From: Mangrovimonas xylaniphaga
GTDB taxonomy: Bacteria; Bacteroidota; Bacteroidia; Flavobacteriales; Flavobacteriaceae
Direction of reading: 5' to 3'
DNA length: 64,000 bases
Assembly: GCF_001280435.1 (NCBI RefSeq)
Contig: NZ_LBIP01000013.1
Coordinates: forward strand, 1,550,001 to 1,614,000
Shown here: piece after piece, positions 35,678 to 44,224 of the stretch
Layout: every line of letters starts with the position of its first letter
How positions within the stretch are numbered: position 1 is the first letter of the stretch
Program-made: the position numbers and the translations under genes
Notes under the pieces: generated by a model
The model's input: the letters and a program-made list of their open reading frames with translations, nothing else
Told to the model about the DNA's origin: nothing
Databases searched by the model: none

Positions 35678-37435
35678 TTATGATTTAATCGCGACTGTTG
35701 TAACGAGTCTTCCTTTGTGAACTACGCCAAGGATGGGAATGTTCTTAATGGTTTCTGGAGCCACTTTAAAAGGGTTCTTTTTTAGAATAGTGAAATTTGC
35801 CGTTTTTCCTTCCTTAATGGAACCAATAGTATTTTCTTGGTTCAAGGTTCGTGCGGCGTTTATGGTAATGCCCTGCATGGCTGTAAAAACATCCACTTTT
35901 TGATCTTGTGAAAAGTGGCTTTCTTCGGCGGTTTCCCTATTAATGGCAGTCCAAGCCAATAGCAATGGGTTTGCGGGAGCCATAGCAAAATCGGAATGGT
36001 AGGATACAGGAACGCCTCGTTGGCTGAGTTCCTTGATTCTTACTAGGTTTTCGGCGCGTTCTGGACCAAGGCCAAATTCAGAATATTTGTCTGCTAGGGC
36101 CCATAAGTAGTATGGGTTTACGGAGGCTTCCATATTTAGGGCTTGAACTTGTTGGGCAATGTTTTCATCAAAATAGCCCATGTGGTGCAGTGTAAAGCGA
36201 TGGTCTTTTCTTGGGTTGTTTTTTTGATCCTTTTTGTTGTAGTCCAATACTTGTTGTATGCCCAAATCGCCGTTGGAGTGTACGTGGATTTTGTAATCGT
36301 TGTTCCAGTAAAAACTCAACTGTTCCTTAAATAGTGGCAGGGGGGTCATCCATTCTCCTTTAAATTCTTCACTTAAATAAGGTTCCTTCATTTGCATGGC
36401 CAAGGAATAAATAGCGCCATCGGAAAACAGTTTTACCTGCTTTGACAAGAAGGTGATATTGTCTGTATTGTATTTGGTGGGCATGGCCTCCATAGCTTCC
36501 ATAGCCTTGGCATTGTCGTTTCCGTTCATACTATAGAGCTGTGTTCCGTTGGGAATTAAAAACACATCATATGGTGGGTTTTTGTCCATTTCACCTTTTA
36601 ATAAGTTGTATTCCATATCAAAATCGGAACTGGGAAACCCAGGTTCTGCTATAGTAGTGATGCCGTTTTTAAGCATGAGTTGGCTCATCATAGCCAATCC
36701 TTTTTTATAGGAATCTGGGTTGATGAGGTAGGGAGCAATAGCTGGTACAAGGGCCAACCAGCCACCTTCAAAGAAGTGGCCGTTTTTCCAATCTACCTGC
36801 GGATTGTCTTCAAAATCGGCTTCTTTGATTTTGAAGAGCTCTACCGCTTTGTCATTCAAATAGATTTCGTGAAAAGATCTGTGGATGATGCCAATGGGCG
36901 CATCGGGGCACAATAGGTTTAAGGTGTCCTTGGACATGGGGCCGTGCCATAATTGATGGTAGCCCCAAACAAAGAGCATTTTGTCTGCTTGTGCTTTGGT
37001 TTTTATTACTTTTTTGAGACGGGTTTTGTATTCTTCGGGGGTTTTGGCTGCTTCTGTAGCTCCCGTAGGTTTGTCCCAGGCATGAGGTGCAATAGTTTCA
37101 TTGGGAAGCATGGTGGCGGCGATAGAAGGGTGTAGATGGGGTTCTATAAAACCAGGCATGAGGGTATTCCCTTCTAAATTGTATTGGGAAACCTGGGGGT
37201 ACTTACTAAGGGCTTCCTCCTTTGTGCCAACATAAGCTATGTTGCCGTTTTCCCTCACCACAGCTTCGACATATTGGGCTTGCTCCCCTTCCATGGTAAT
37301 GATGTCTCCGCCAAAATAAAGGGTCTGTTCGCTGTTGGTTTTTACTGGTGTTTCGGGGGTGTTAGCTTCCTTTTGTTTGCAGCTCATAAACACAATCAGT
37401 GCAAGCAAGACTACTATTGGTTTGTTGATTTTCAT
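35678..37435 (-). CDS. Amidohydrolase family lipoprotein (YtcJ-like)
   Basis: 585 residues. Signal peptide with lipobox VFMSC (Cys19). The amidohydrolase_3 barrel shows PGFIEPHLHPS (metal-binding HxH), KIHVHSNGD, HHMGY and YHSDFAMAPANPLLLAW (catalytic Asp region), with the small beta-domain closing the C-terminus (GSIKEGKTANFTILKKNPF). Relatives hydrolyse amide or related C-N bonds; the exact substrate is unknown. Lipidation places it in the envelope, unlike most cytosolic family members. Confidence 0.9.
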   Translation of the reverse strand: MKINKPIVVLLALIVFMSCKQKEANTPETPVKTNSEQTLYFGGDIITMEGEQAQYVEAVVRENGNIAYVGTKEEALSKYPQVSQYNLEGNTLMPGFIEPHLHPSIAATMLPNETIAPHAWDKPTGATEAAKTPEEYKTRLKKVIKTKAQADKMLFVWGYHQLWHGPMSKDTLNLLCPDAPIGIIHRSFHEIYLNDKAVELFKIKEADFEDNPQVDWKNGHFFEGGWLALVPAIAPYLINPDSYKKGLAMMSQLMLKNGITTIAEPGFPSSDFDMEYNLLKGEMDKNPPYDVFLIPNGTQLYSMNGNDNAKAMEAMEAMPTKYNTDNITFLSKQVKLFSDGAIYSLAMQMKEPYLSEEFKGEWMTPLPLFKEQLSFYWNNDYKIHVHSNGDLGIQQVLDYNKKDQKNNPRKDHRFTLHHMGYFDENIAQQVQALNMEASVNPYYLWALADKYSEFGLGPERAENLVRIKELSQRGVPVSYHSDFAMAPANPLLLAWTAINRETAEESHFSQDQKVDVFTAMQGITINAARTLNQENTIGSIKEGKTANFTILKKNPFKVAPETIKNIPILGVVHKGRLVTTVAIKS

Positions 37436-37585
37436 GATGACACAGTTGTTGGATGGTAAATAAAAGTCATTGTAAAAGTGGAGTTATCGAATGATAAACT
37501 TTTCAATGACTAATTTACAAATTCCTGTGTCTTAATTCGCTCGTTGTCAGTGAAATAATTTTTAAGGGGTGGGCGTTTTGCGCAG

Positions 37586-38206
37586 TTATGGATTCTCATA
37601 AATCAATGTTGCTTTGATTTCTGAAAGTTCAATTTCTTTTTCCGGAAATAGTACATATAGTTCCTGTAGAAGTTCTTTTGCGGTATAGCAGTTTTTATAG
37701 TCTGTTTCGCATTGAAAACTATAGGATCTTGCAAGTCTATAGCTGACGTCATAATTTTTGGGGAAAATGGCTTTGGCCTTTTTGTAGAGCACAATAGAGT
37801 TAGACCAATGTCCCTTTGAAAACCACTCATCTCCCTGTTCTATAAGTATTAGAAATTCGGTTTCCTTTTTTTGATATTGTATGGTTTCCTGTTTTTTTAC
37901 GAATGCTTTATTTTGATTTATCAAAACCAAAGCGAAATAGGAAAAAATGCCGATGACTACGAAAGCAATTATTACGGAGAATAGTTTTTCCTTTCGTCTT
38001 TCCTTAATGACTTTTTTTCTGATTTCTAAGAGCTGTTCTTTTGTAGCTTTTTTAAAGTCCAATTCTCCTTTGGAAGCTTTGAAATATTCCTGTTTTAAAT
38101 TTAGGAATGCTCTCTCTTTTTTGAATAGCCTTTTAGATTTGAGTAATTTTTTATTGTTACTCAAACTGGTAATCATACCTTGAATGCTTCCGCCGCCTCC
38201 AATCAT
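37586..38206 (-). CDS. Membrane-anchored TPR-like hypothetical protein
   Basis: 206 residues from the ATG at 38206 (MIGGGGSIQGMITSL, a start seen in related Bacteroidota proteins); the frame extends to a TTG at 38254 that would overlap the upstream gene. A basic N-terminal region (20-75) precedes a single membrane helix (about 78-98), then a coiled stretch and a TPR-like segment (GDEWFSKGHWSNSIVLYKKA). Function unknown. It closely follows the 38245-39003 gene and is probably cotranscribed. Confidence 0.65.
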   Translation of the reverse strand: MIGGGGSIQGMITSLSNNKKLLKSKRLFKKERAFLNLKQEYFKASKGELDFKKATKEQLLEIRKKVIKERRKEKLFSVIIAFVVIGIFSYFALVLINQNKAFVKKQETIQYQKKETEFLILIEQGDEWFSKGHWSNSIVLYKKAKAIFPKNYDVSYRLARSYSFQCETDYKNCYTAKELLQELYVLFPEKEIELSEIKATLIYENP

Positions 38207-38244
38207 ATCAAATGAGGTAGTGTTTTTATTGATGATTAGGGTTT

Positions 38245-39003
38245 TTATTCCCAATAAATCTCTACATGGGTATTGTTAAACATAGGGTCTTCAAAGTCGC
38301 CTTGGGGTTCGCACCACATGGTTTTGGGTAAGGTCTCCATGTCTATTTTATAGTCTTCATCTACAATGCCTCCTTGTGCCTGAAACTCGATAAGCTTGCC
38401 TAGTAGATCGATGATGGCTTCTTCCTTATCTTCCGGAACTTCTTGAATGCTGATGTCGGGTCTGCCGTATTTTCGCATTCCTCGTGTGTGGAACCACTTG
38501 GTATTGTCGTCATCCTCGTCATAACAAAGAATCATGACATGTTCTTTGGGTTGCGGGGTGTTGGGAGTGAAGATGTTGTCTTTCCAGTCCTTTTTATCCC
38601 AAAAGGTCACCGTTTGTAAATCGTAAACAGCTACGCCGCCGTGATCCAACAAATAGGTGACCAAGCCAATCACGTCTCTGTAATAGTTTAAAGTATTGGT
38701 GTCAGGAACATTGCCTACAAAAATATAGCATTGCTCTGCTGCTTCAATTTGTTGGGATAGGTTAGGGTTGTCCTCTTTTAGTGTTTCCCAAAAGTAGCCT
38801 TCCAAATAGCTTTTAGGGACTTCGGGGTGGGCATTTGGACCATACTGCATCAAGTCGATACCTTGTGGAAGTCCTTTGGTGTGGTATTCTGCTCCCGATA
38901 ATTTAAAGTCCACATCAAAATCGCCATATACCACATAAAATATATAAGGGCTGTCCAGCGGCCTGCTGAAATGTTCCCGAGTCCAGTCTATAAGTTCTGC
39001 CAT
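38245..39003 (-). CDS. Hypothetical cytosolic protein
   Basis: 252 residues, acidic, no signal or membrane segment. Regular alternation of strands and helices and full-length coding character support a real gene. I do not recognise the family. It is the promoter-proximal gene of a pair with the membrane-anchored TPR-like protein. Confidence 0.65.
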   Translation of the reverse strand: MAELIDWTREHFSRPLDSPYIFYVVYGDFDVDFKLSGAEYHTKGLPQGIDLMQYGPNAHPEVPKSYLEGYFWETLKEDNPNLSQQIEAAEQCYIFVGNVPDTNTLNYYRDVIGLVTYLLDHGGVAVYDLQTVTFWDKKDWKDNIFTPNTPQPKEHVMILCYDEDDDNTKWFHTRGMRKYGRPDISIQEVPEDKEEAIIDLLGKLIEFQAQGGIVDEDYKIDMETLPKTMWCEPQGDFEDPMFNNTHVEIYWE

Positions 39004-39183
39004 AGTTGATTAGTTTTTTAGTGTGGTTGATAGATAACCTAAGCAGAACTATCTTTTCAATAGGCGGTTAGGTTGCGTTGCTTAAATATAAATTATTTCT
39101 AAGCAAGTACAACAATTTTATGGCGCATTATATTGATATAAAGTGGAGTGTGGTTGGGAAGGGGAAATAGAAGAGGCTCGGTT

Positions 39184-39741
39184 TTACCAACAATGCTCAT
39201 TATAGTAGGCGATAATGCCCTCTACATTTCTTCTTTTTAATTCTTTGGATTCAATTTTATCCATAAGTGAAGTGCAAGAACTGAAGATTTTCAAATGCTT
39301 CTTTTTGATTCTCATACCAATGCGAATAATGTCGTCGTTGACCTTTATGTAATAATAGGAAGCGTCGTTATTTCCTTTAGTGGACATGCTTGCCATAACC
39401 GTAGCTGCATTGGGAAAGTTAAAGTTTTGATTGTACATCTCATCGCAATATAAGGTGATGGACCCTTTTAGTGTTTCATGTAATAGTTTTGGCGCTTCCT
39501 TGTCTTGAACCAAAATGTATTTGTAATGTTTTCCTTCGGTGTCAAAGCCATCAATGCTGTGATAGTCGTATTCTACAACCTCGGCATCTTCATTCACTTT
39601 GAATTTAATACCGCCTTCTGTTTTTATCTTAATGAGGCCTTTGGAAAGGGAACCGTCTTTAAAGAAAACGGTGCCCCTGTTATATTCGGCATAGGATAAT
39701 AAGCAAACGAATAGGAAGCATAGGGTGAGAAGCGGTTTCAT
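39184..39741 (-). CDS. Secreted hypothetical protein, paralog of 49851-50426
   Basis: 185 residues. A signal peptide ends near LLSYA. The motifs GTVFFKDGSLSKGLIKIKTEGGIKF, RIGMRIKKKHLKIF and AYYNEHC are shared with the protein at 49851-50426, so the two are paralogs about 10 kb apart. Predicted to be exported; no enzyme motif seen. It ends in Cys-Trp, giving the natural C-terminus with which the chimeric tail of the other copy can be compared. Confidence 0.7.
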   Translation of the reverse strand: MKPLLTLCFLFVCLLSYAEYNRGTVFFKDGSLSKGLIKIKTEGGIKFKVNEDAEVVEYDYHSIDGFDTEGKHYKYILVQDKEAPKLLHETLKGSITLYCDEMYNQNFNFPNAATVMASMSTKGNNDASYYYIKVNDDIIRIGMRIKKKHLKIFSSCTSLMDKIESKELKRRNVEGIIAYYNEHCW

Positions 39742-39888
39742 AGTAGGTAGGTTTAGGGTATCTATTATAAATACGGATGTTATCCCTACTTTGGACTTCT
39801 TAACCTTACATTTAAGCTTTATTTTCTTACATAATGAACTAAGTGTGAAATGAAATTGGTTCCTTTTATTATGCCATGATACGCTGCT

Positions 39889-40320
39889 CTATTTCTTCGT
39901 CTTAAAAATCAAACAGTCCAATTCCCAATGTTTCTCTTGCAAAGCACTCAAGGCAAAGGCAGCTGCGGCGGCCGTAAATACCGAATAATCAAAAGCGCCC
40001 TTAATACCTGTTGAAAAGGTCATTGCAATGCCAAACAAGAGTAACAATAGACCACTTAATTTGGCAAACAGTTCTGTTTTAAAGCCAATAATCAGGCAAA
40101 GTGCAAATAGGATTTCCAATATGGTGGCTATCGCTCCTGCTATAGAAATCATACCATTAGGCAACCAAGGATTGATGGCTTGGGTGTAGTCCAGAAAATT
40201 GGACCAATTGCTCCAAACCGATACATTTTCAGGCCATAGGCCAAAGCGATCTGCTACTGCCGATAAGAAAGCAGAGGCAATAGAAAGGCGTAAGAATAGT
40301 TTAATAAATTTTGTGTTCAT
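39889..40320 (-). CDS. DoxX-like membrane protein
   Basis: 143 residues with four hydrophobic helices, beginning LFLRLSIASAFLSAVADRFGLWP and continuing GAIATILEILFALCLIIGF, a DoxX/DoxD-like arrangement. DoxX relatives are linked to redox or thiosulfate metabolism in some organisms, but most copies are uncharacterised. It follows a DinB-like gene by 11 bp and forms a probable operon with it. Confidence 0.8.
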   Translation of the reverse strand: MNTKFIKLFLRLSIASAFLSAVADRFGLWPENVSVWSNWSNFLDYTQAINPWLPNGMISIAGAIATILEILFALCLIIGFKTELFAKLSGLLLLLFGIAMTFSTGIKGAFDYSVFTAAAAAFALSALQEKHWELDCLIFKTKK

Positions 40321-40331
40321 GTTGTGTTTAT

Positions 40332-40871
40332 TTATTGATAAATGCCATTAGATGTTAGCGCATTTTTTATATGTGCCAAATGGTGTTGACAGTGCCAGGA
40401 ATAGATGCCTATGGTTTGTGTGAGGCTCAAAGGTTTTTCGTATTCTGGGTGAATGAACTCACGTGCCAATTGTTCAGGGGTTAAACTTTTTAAAAGTGTT
40501 GTCCATTTTTGGTGCAGCCCTTTCAACAGTGCCATCGATCCCGAAATGTCATCATCAAGGTCATCGGGCAATTCGGCCCATCGGTCCTCAAAATAAGGTT
40601 TAATGGTTGGCATGTCTTCTGTCAAGGCCAGCTTAAAGCGCATGATGCTGTTCATATGGCTGTCTGTGCAATGGTGGATTACTTGTTTTATCGTCCATCC
40701 ATTGGGTCTGTATTTCCAATTGAGTTGCGCCGCCGAAACATTCTTTGTCAAGTCTTCCAATTGGGAGGGGAAGTTTTCAATGTTCTTGATCCATGATTCC
40801 AATACGGCAGTATCGGGATGTTTGATAGGAGTGTAGGGTCCAATGGGGTATTTTAATGCTTCTATATCCAT
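40332..40871 (-). CDS. DinB/YfiT-like metal-dependent protein
   Basis: 179 residues. A four-helix DinB-fold with the metal-binding His set: VIHHCTDSHMNS near residue 67 and SWHCQHHLAHI near 160. N-terminal ALKYPIGPYTP is typical of the Bacillus YfiT-like group, whose members act as thiol S-transferases or hydrolases. Flavobacteria are not known for bacillithiol in all lineages, so the thiol cofactor is unclear. It sits between the DoxX-like and DUF6090 genes with short spacing. Confidence 0.85.
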   Translation of the reverse strand: MDIEALKYPIGPYTPIKHPDTAVLESWIKNIENFPSQLEDLTKNVSAAQLNWKYRPNGWTIKQVIHHCTDSHMNSIMRFKLALTEDMPTIKPYFEDRWAELPDDLDDDISGSMALLKGLHQKWTTLLKSLTPEQLAREFIHPEYEKPLSLTQTIGIYSWHCQHHLAHIKNALTSNGIYQ

Positions 40872-40881
40872 GTTATGTTGT

Positions 40882-41664
40882 TTAGTGATTCTGTAAATAA
40901 TCGTCTATTTGGGCAATCAACTCTTGAGTGTCTTCTTTTAGGTTTTTATGTTTTAAGATACCAAAGACTTCCCAAGCCTCTATATCTTTTAAGATGCCTT
41001 GAAATTCCATATCCTCCTGCATAGCTTCATAATTCCTGATGGTTTTAAAGAACCCGATGTTGGCCATTCGCTCTACGGTAGCTTGTCCCTTAAATGCCTT
41101 TGGAACTTTTGTAGACTGTAATGCCGAAGCACTGTAATAGGGCACAATCCTTGGTTCTAAAAAGGTATTGTAGCCAACGCGTTCGTGTTCGTAGCTGGTT
41201 AGGTATTCGTAGCCCTCTTCATAGAGGTTGGTAATGCTTTTTCTAAGTGCATCATTTTGGATGATATCCACGCCTTTAGAGGTCAACAGATTGTAGCCGC
41301 TGGTTTTATGGCTTACATGCGGATTGACTTTCAGGTAATAGAAAAAATAGCCAAGGGAGTCTTGATAGGGAGTTTTATGTTGTAGTGCTTTTAGCAGTAG
41401 CCGGCAGGAGGTAATCTTATTTTCCAAATGCGCAATATTGCTTTCCATGTCTTCGAGGTCGTAGCTAAGGTTATCACGTATTTCTTGCAGTATCAAGCGC
41501 TCTGTTTGGCGCTCCTTATGACGTTCATTGACATTGTTTACTTGTAGCGCTATCAAAATCCCTATTACCACCAAGACAATTTCACCAATGGCATACATAA
41601 GATATTTACTCAGTTTGTTGCTTGCCATTAGGTCTTGTCTTAATCGTTTAAATGGTGTTATCAT
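40882..41664 (-). CDS. DUF6090 family membrane protein (copy 2)
   Basis: 260 residues. The N-terminal segment KYLMYAIGEIVLVVIGILIALQVNNVNE (one membrane helix, about 20-43) is the DUF6090 hallmark. The rest is a long helical, partly coiled periplasmic domain. Function unknown. It lies 12 bp after the other DUF6090 gene and 10 bp before the DinB-like gene, so a four-gene operon (DUF6090 twice, DinB-like, DoxX-like) is likely. Confidence 0.85.
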   Translation of the reverse strand: MITPFKRLRQDLMASNKLSKYLMYAIGEIVLVVIGILIALQVNNVNERHKERQTERLILQEIRDNLSYDLEDMESNIAHLENKITSCRLLLKALQHKTPYQDSLGYFFYYLKVNPHVSHKTSGYNLLTSKGVDIIQNDALRKSITNLYEEGYEYLTSYEHERVGYNTFLEPRIVPYYSASALQSTKVPKAFKGQATVERMANIGFFKTIRNYEAMQEDMEFQGILKDIEAWEVFGILKHKNLKEDTQELIAQIDDYLQNH

Positions 41665-41676
41665 GGTGTCGAGATC

Positions 41677-42459
41677 CTATTGTTCGTTAAGGTAGTTATT
41701 AATGGTGTCTATAAGTTGCTGCCCCCATTGCTGTTCGGCTTCCAAATATTTGATACCAATAATTAATCTAATTGAGAGGTCATTTAAATAGTTCTCTAGG
41801 CTAACATCGTTTGTAATGTCCTTAACCTGTAACACTGGTCTTTGGTCATTTTGGTAGCGTTCCATCATGTATTTTCCTCCTAGACCATCTAGTGCATTGA
41901 TGTATTTTGAAGATAAGCGGTACTTTGTCATCAGGTTCTGCTCTACAAAGGCATTGATAAACCGTTTCGTGTCCGAAACGTGCTGTTCCAATTCAATATC
42001 GTTGTAATAATTGGAAATATCCGTAGCCAATTTTTGATTGGCAATTTTGAGGATGTTCCCCGTGCTCACAGAAGTTTCGTAGGAGGTTCTGTGGTAGTTG
42101 GGCAGTGTAAAGTATTGCGCAAAATGGATGTCGTTTAAAAATTGAATGGTGTCATAGGCTTGTTCTGTAGGATGAATATAAAAGTCAAGCAGCCTTAGGC
42201 AGGTAATGTTTTGGGTCTGTTTAAACGCTTTGATGTCCTCAAAGCCTTTAATGTCATTTTCAAGGTCTACTTTTATCCTGTTCAGGAGGTCTCGTTCTGT
42301 AAGCCTGTCCTTGTGATGTTGCTGCCAAGTATTGATTTGAAGGGCTATTAAAATACCAATTACTACCAAAACAATTTCACCAATGGCATATTTGAGGTAT
42401 TTTGCAGTGCGTCCTTCCGAAAGTAGGTTCTGGCGTATCTTCCTAAAGAATGTTATCAT
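41677..42459 (-). CDS. DUF6090 family membrane protein (copy 1)
   Basis: 260 residues from the ATG at 42459; a TTG two codons upstream is discounted because MITFFRKIRQ matches the paralog start. KYLKYAIGEIVLVVIGILIALQINTW forms the single membrane helix. The helical C-terminal domain has diverged from copy 2. Such genes often occur in tandem in Flavobacteriaceae; no function is known. Confidence 0.85.
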   Translation of the reverse strand: MITFFRKIRQNLLSEGRTAKYLKYAIGEIVLVVIGILIALQINTWQQHHKDRLTERDLLNRIKVDLENDIKGFEDIKAFKQTQNITCLRLLDFYIHPTEQAYDTIQFLNDIHFAQYFTLPNYHRTSYETSVSTGNILKIANQKLATDISNYYNDIELEQHVSDTKRFINAFVEQNLMTKYRLSSKYINALDGLGGKYMMERYQNDQRPVLQVKDITNDVSLENYLNDLSIRLIIGIKYLEAEQQWGQQLIDTINNYLNEQ

Positions 42460-42510
42460 ATCCAAAGGGTTGGTTTGTATAAATATACCCTTTTTTGCTT
42501 TAGGATAATA

Positions 42511-42665
42511 TGCCCTTTTTACATCCCCCTTAATCCCCCTTCAAAGGGGGAATTCACTCCGCTTTTTTAATTGTCCCCTTGAGGGGACTATAGGGGTGTT
42601 CTCCCCCTGAGGATTACCGAGAGGTAAGCTCTGTTTTGTTCGAAGGTACCGCACGCAGTGTTACA
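42511..42665. repeat. Dispersed intergenic repeat family 1, copy 1
   Basis: GC-rich inverted-repeat element with CCCCCTTCAAAGGGGG and CCCCTTGAGGGG hairpins, followed by a CTCCCCCTGAGG...ACCGAGAGG stretch and GAAGGTACCGCACGCAGTG. Related copies lie at 44026-44183, 45903-46003 and 53480-53593, always intergenic. It fills most of the gap 42460-42747. It has no coding potential and could be a MITE-like or REP-like element. Confidence 0.85.
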
Positions 42666-42747
42666 ATGTATTCTATCCCTTCGTGGTTACCGATAAGAAA
42701 AACATTGTTTACTTGTTTTATGATCGCTTCGTTCTATTCAAAAGTTA

Positions 42748-43269
42748 TCAGTGTCCCAAATAAGGGTCGTTCCATATGATTTCAATATCGCAATTTGAAA
42801 AACTAGAATCGTTAAACTCCGAGTAATTTCTAACGATACATAGATATCCATATTCTACAAAGGTTTCTTCATTTTCAACCACAATTTTGTATTTGTAGCT
42901 TCCGAAGGGTAATTCCTCAGTATTAGATTGGTCTAGGCCATTAAAAGGAAAGTTGTTTGCATAACCGTTTCTATTGAAAACGATATTGTCATTTAAATCA
43001 AAGATAGTTACGGTATTATTCGGGTAAAGGTCAATATTTTCAATAAAGAACTCGTCATTTACGCCATCTCCATTTGCTGAAAAAACTTCAATAGCCTTAA
43101 TTTCTCCCAAAGATTGGTCCAGGTTGTCAACGTTCAAGTTTGCGAAAGGGTTGTCTCCACAACAGAGGAAGGTTACTTGTTCTGGTTCGGAATCACTGTT
43201 GCTGTTACAGCTAAAAATTAAAGAGAATGACAATAAAATGCCGCTTAAAAATAATGTTTTGTGTTTCAT
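42748..43269 (-). CDS. CHU_C-domain lipoprotein (copy 2)
   Basis: 173 residues. Lipobox LIFSC (Cys21). Residues 60-135 form a gliding-motility-associated C-terminal (CHU_C) domain: VFSANGDGVNDEFFIENIDLYPNNTVTIFD through PFGSYKYKIVV. This domain normally ends very large adhesins exported by type IX secretion; here it is almost the whole mature protein and is joined to a lipoprotein signal. The first 58 or so residues nearly equal those of copy 1, 109 bp upstream, indicating recent duplication. Function is unknown. Confidence 0.8.
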   Translation of the reverse strand: MKHKTLFLSGILLSFSLIFSCNSNSDSEPEQVTFLCCGDNPFANLNVDNLDQSLGEIKAIEVFSANGDGVNDEFFIENIDLYPNNTVTIFDLNDNIVFNRNGYANNFPFNGLDQSNTEELPFGSYKYKIVVENEETFVEYGYLCIVRNYSEFNDSSFSNCDIEIIWNDPYLGH

Positions 43270-43378
43270 TTAAGGTTAAGTTTTTTTTTGACGATAATGG
43301 TTTGTGTAAAGTACTGCTACTACTGCTAGGTTTAGGATAGGTAAAGGAAATTGAAGTGCATGTTATTGCCTGTAGTTG

Positions 43379-43918
43379 CTATTGTGCTAAAAATGGGTCA
43401 TGTTCGTCTTTAGCATTACAAATGATAAAACTAAAATCACCTAAATTGTCTAAGTCTGAAAAATATCTAACTAAACATACATAGCCATATTCTACAAATG
43501 TTTCGTCGTTTTCAACCACAATTTTGTATTTATAGGTTCCGGTAGGTAATTCTGAATTGTCTGATTGATTTAAACCGTAAAAAGACGTGCTGTAGTTATA
43601 CTCGCTTAAATAATTGCTTTTGTTGAAAACTATGTTGTCATTTAAATCGAAGATGGTTACTGTATTGTTCGGGTAAAGCTCAATATTTTCAATTATAAAG
43701 ATGTCATTCTTTCCGTCCCCATCGGGCGTTAAGGCGTCCATGGCTTTAATTTCTCCCAAAGATTGGTCCAGGTTGTCAACGTTCAAGTTTGCGAAAGGGT
43801 TGTCTCCACAACAGAGAAAGGTTACTTGTTCTGGTTCGGAATCACTGTTGCCGTTACAGTTAAAAATTAAAGAGAATGACAATAAAATACCACTTAAAAA
43901 TAATGTTTTGCGTTTCAT
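43379..43918 (-). CDS. CHU_C-domain lipoprotein (copy 1)
   Basis: 179 residues. Lipobox LIFNC, then FLCCGDNPFANLNVDNLDQSLGEIKA shared with copy 2, then the CHU_C domain (LTPDGDGKNDIFIIENIELYPNNTVTIFD to LPTGTYKYKIVV). The two copies differ most in the central loop and the C-terminal 25 residues, consistent with divergence after duplication. No adhesin repeats precede the domain, so it may act as a small surface lipoprotein or immunity-like partner; this is speculation. Confidence 0.8.
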   Translation of the reverse strand: MKRKTLFLSGILLSFSLIFNCNGNSDSEPEQVTFLCCGDNPFANLNVDNLDQSLGEIKAMDALTPDGDGKNDIFIIENIELYPNNTVTIFDLNDNIVFNKSNYLSEYNYSTSFYGLNQSDNSELPTGTYKYKIVVENDETFVEYGYVCLVRYFSDLDNLGDFSFIICNAKDEHDPFLAQ

Positions 43919-44025
43919 TTTAGGTTAAGTTTTTAGTTGGGGTTACTAAGGGAATAAACCCATTGGTTGTTTAATCCTTCAAAGGTATCTTTTTTTAGAT
44001 ATTGGGCAAATGAAGGGCTATTGCC

Positions 44026-44183
44026 ATGCCCTTTTTACATCCCCCTTCAAAGGGGGAATCCACTCCGCAATTGTCCTCTTTGAGTAATTGTCCCCTTGAG
44101 GGGACTACAGGGGTGTTCTCTCCCCTGAGGTTCCTGAGAGGAAAGCGCCTCTTTGCTCGAAGGTACTTAGTGCAGTGCTACAA
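44026..44183. repeat. Dispersed intergenic repeat family 1, copy 2
   Basis: Same element as at 42511-42665, with an internal duplication of the TTGTCC...TTGAG part (TTGTCCTCTTTGAG then TTGTCCCCTTGAGG). It fills most of the gap 43919-44224. A shared AT-rich stretch before it (TTGGTTGTTTAATCCTTCAA from about 43960) recurs before copy 3, so the full element may be longer. Confidence 0.82.
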
Positions 44184-44224
44184 CATTAGTATACTTTCAA
44201 AAACTCCCAATAGAAATCACAACC

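Noticed and set aside
42748-43918. CHU_C lipoproteins as remnants of a broken adhesin
   Set aside because: Each has its own lipoprotein signal, intact frame and stop, and no adhesin repeats are found in between.
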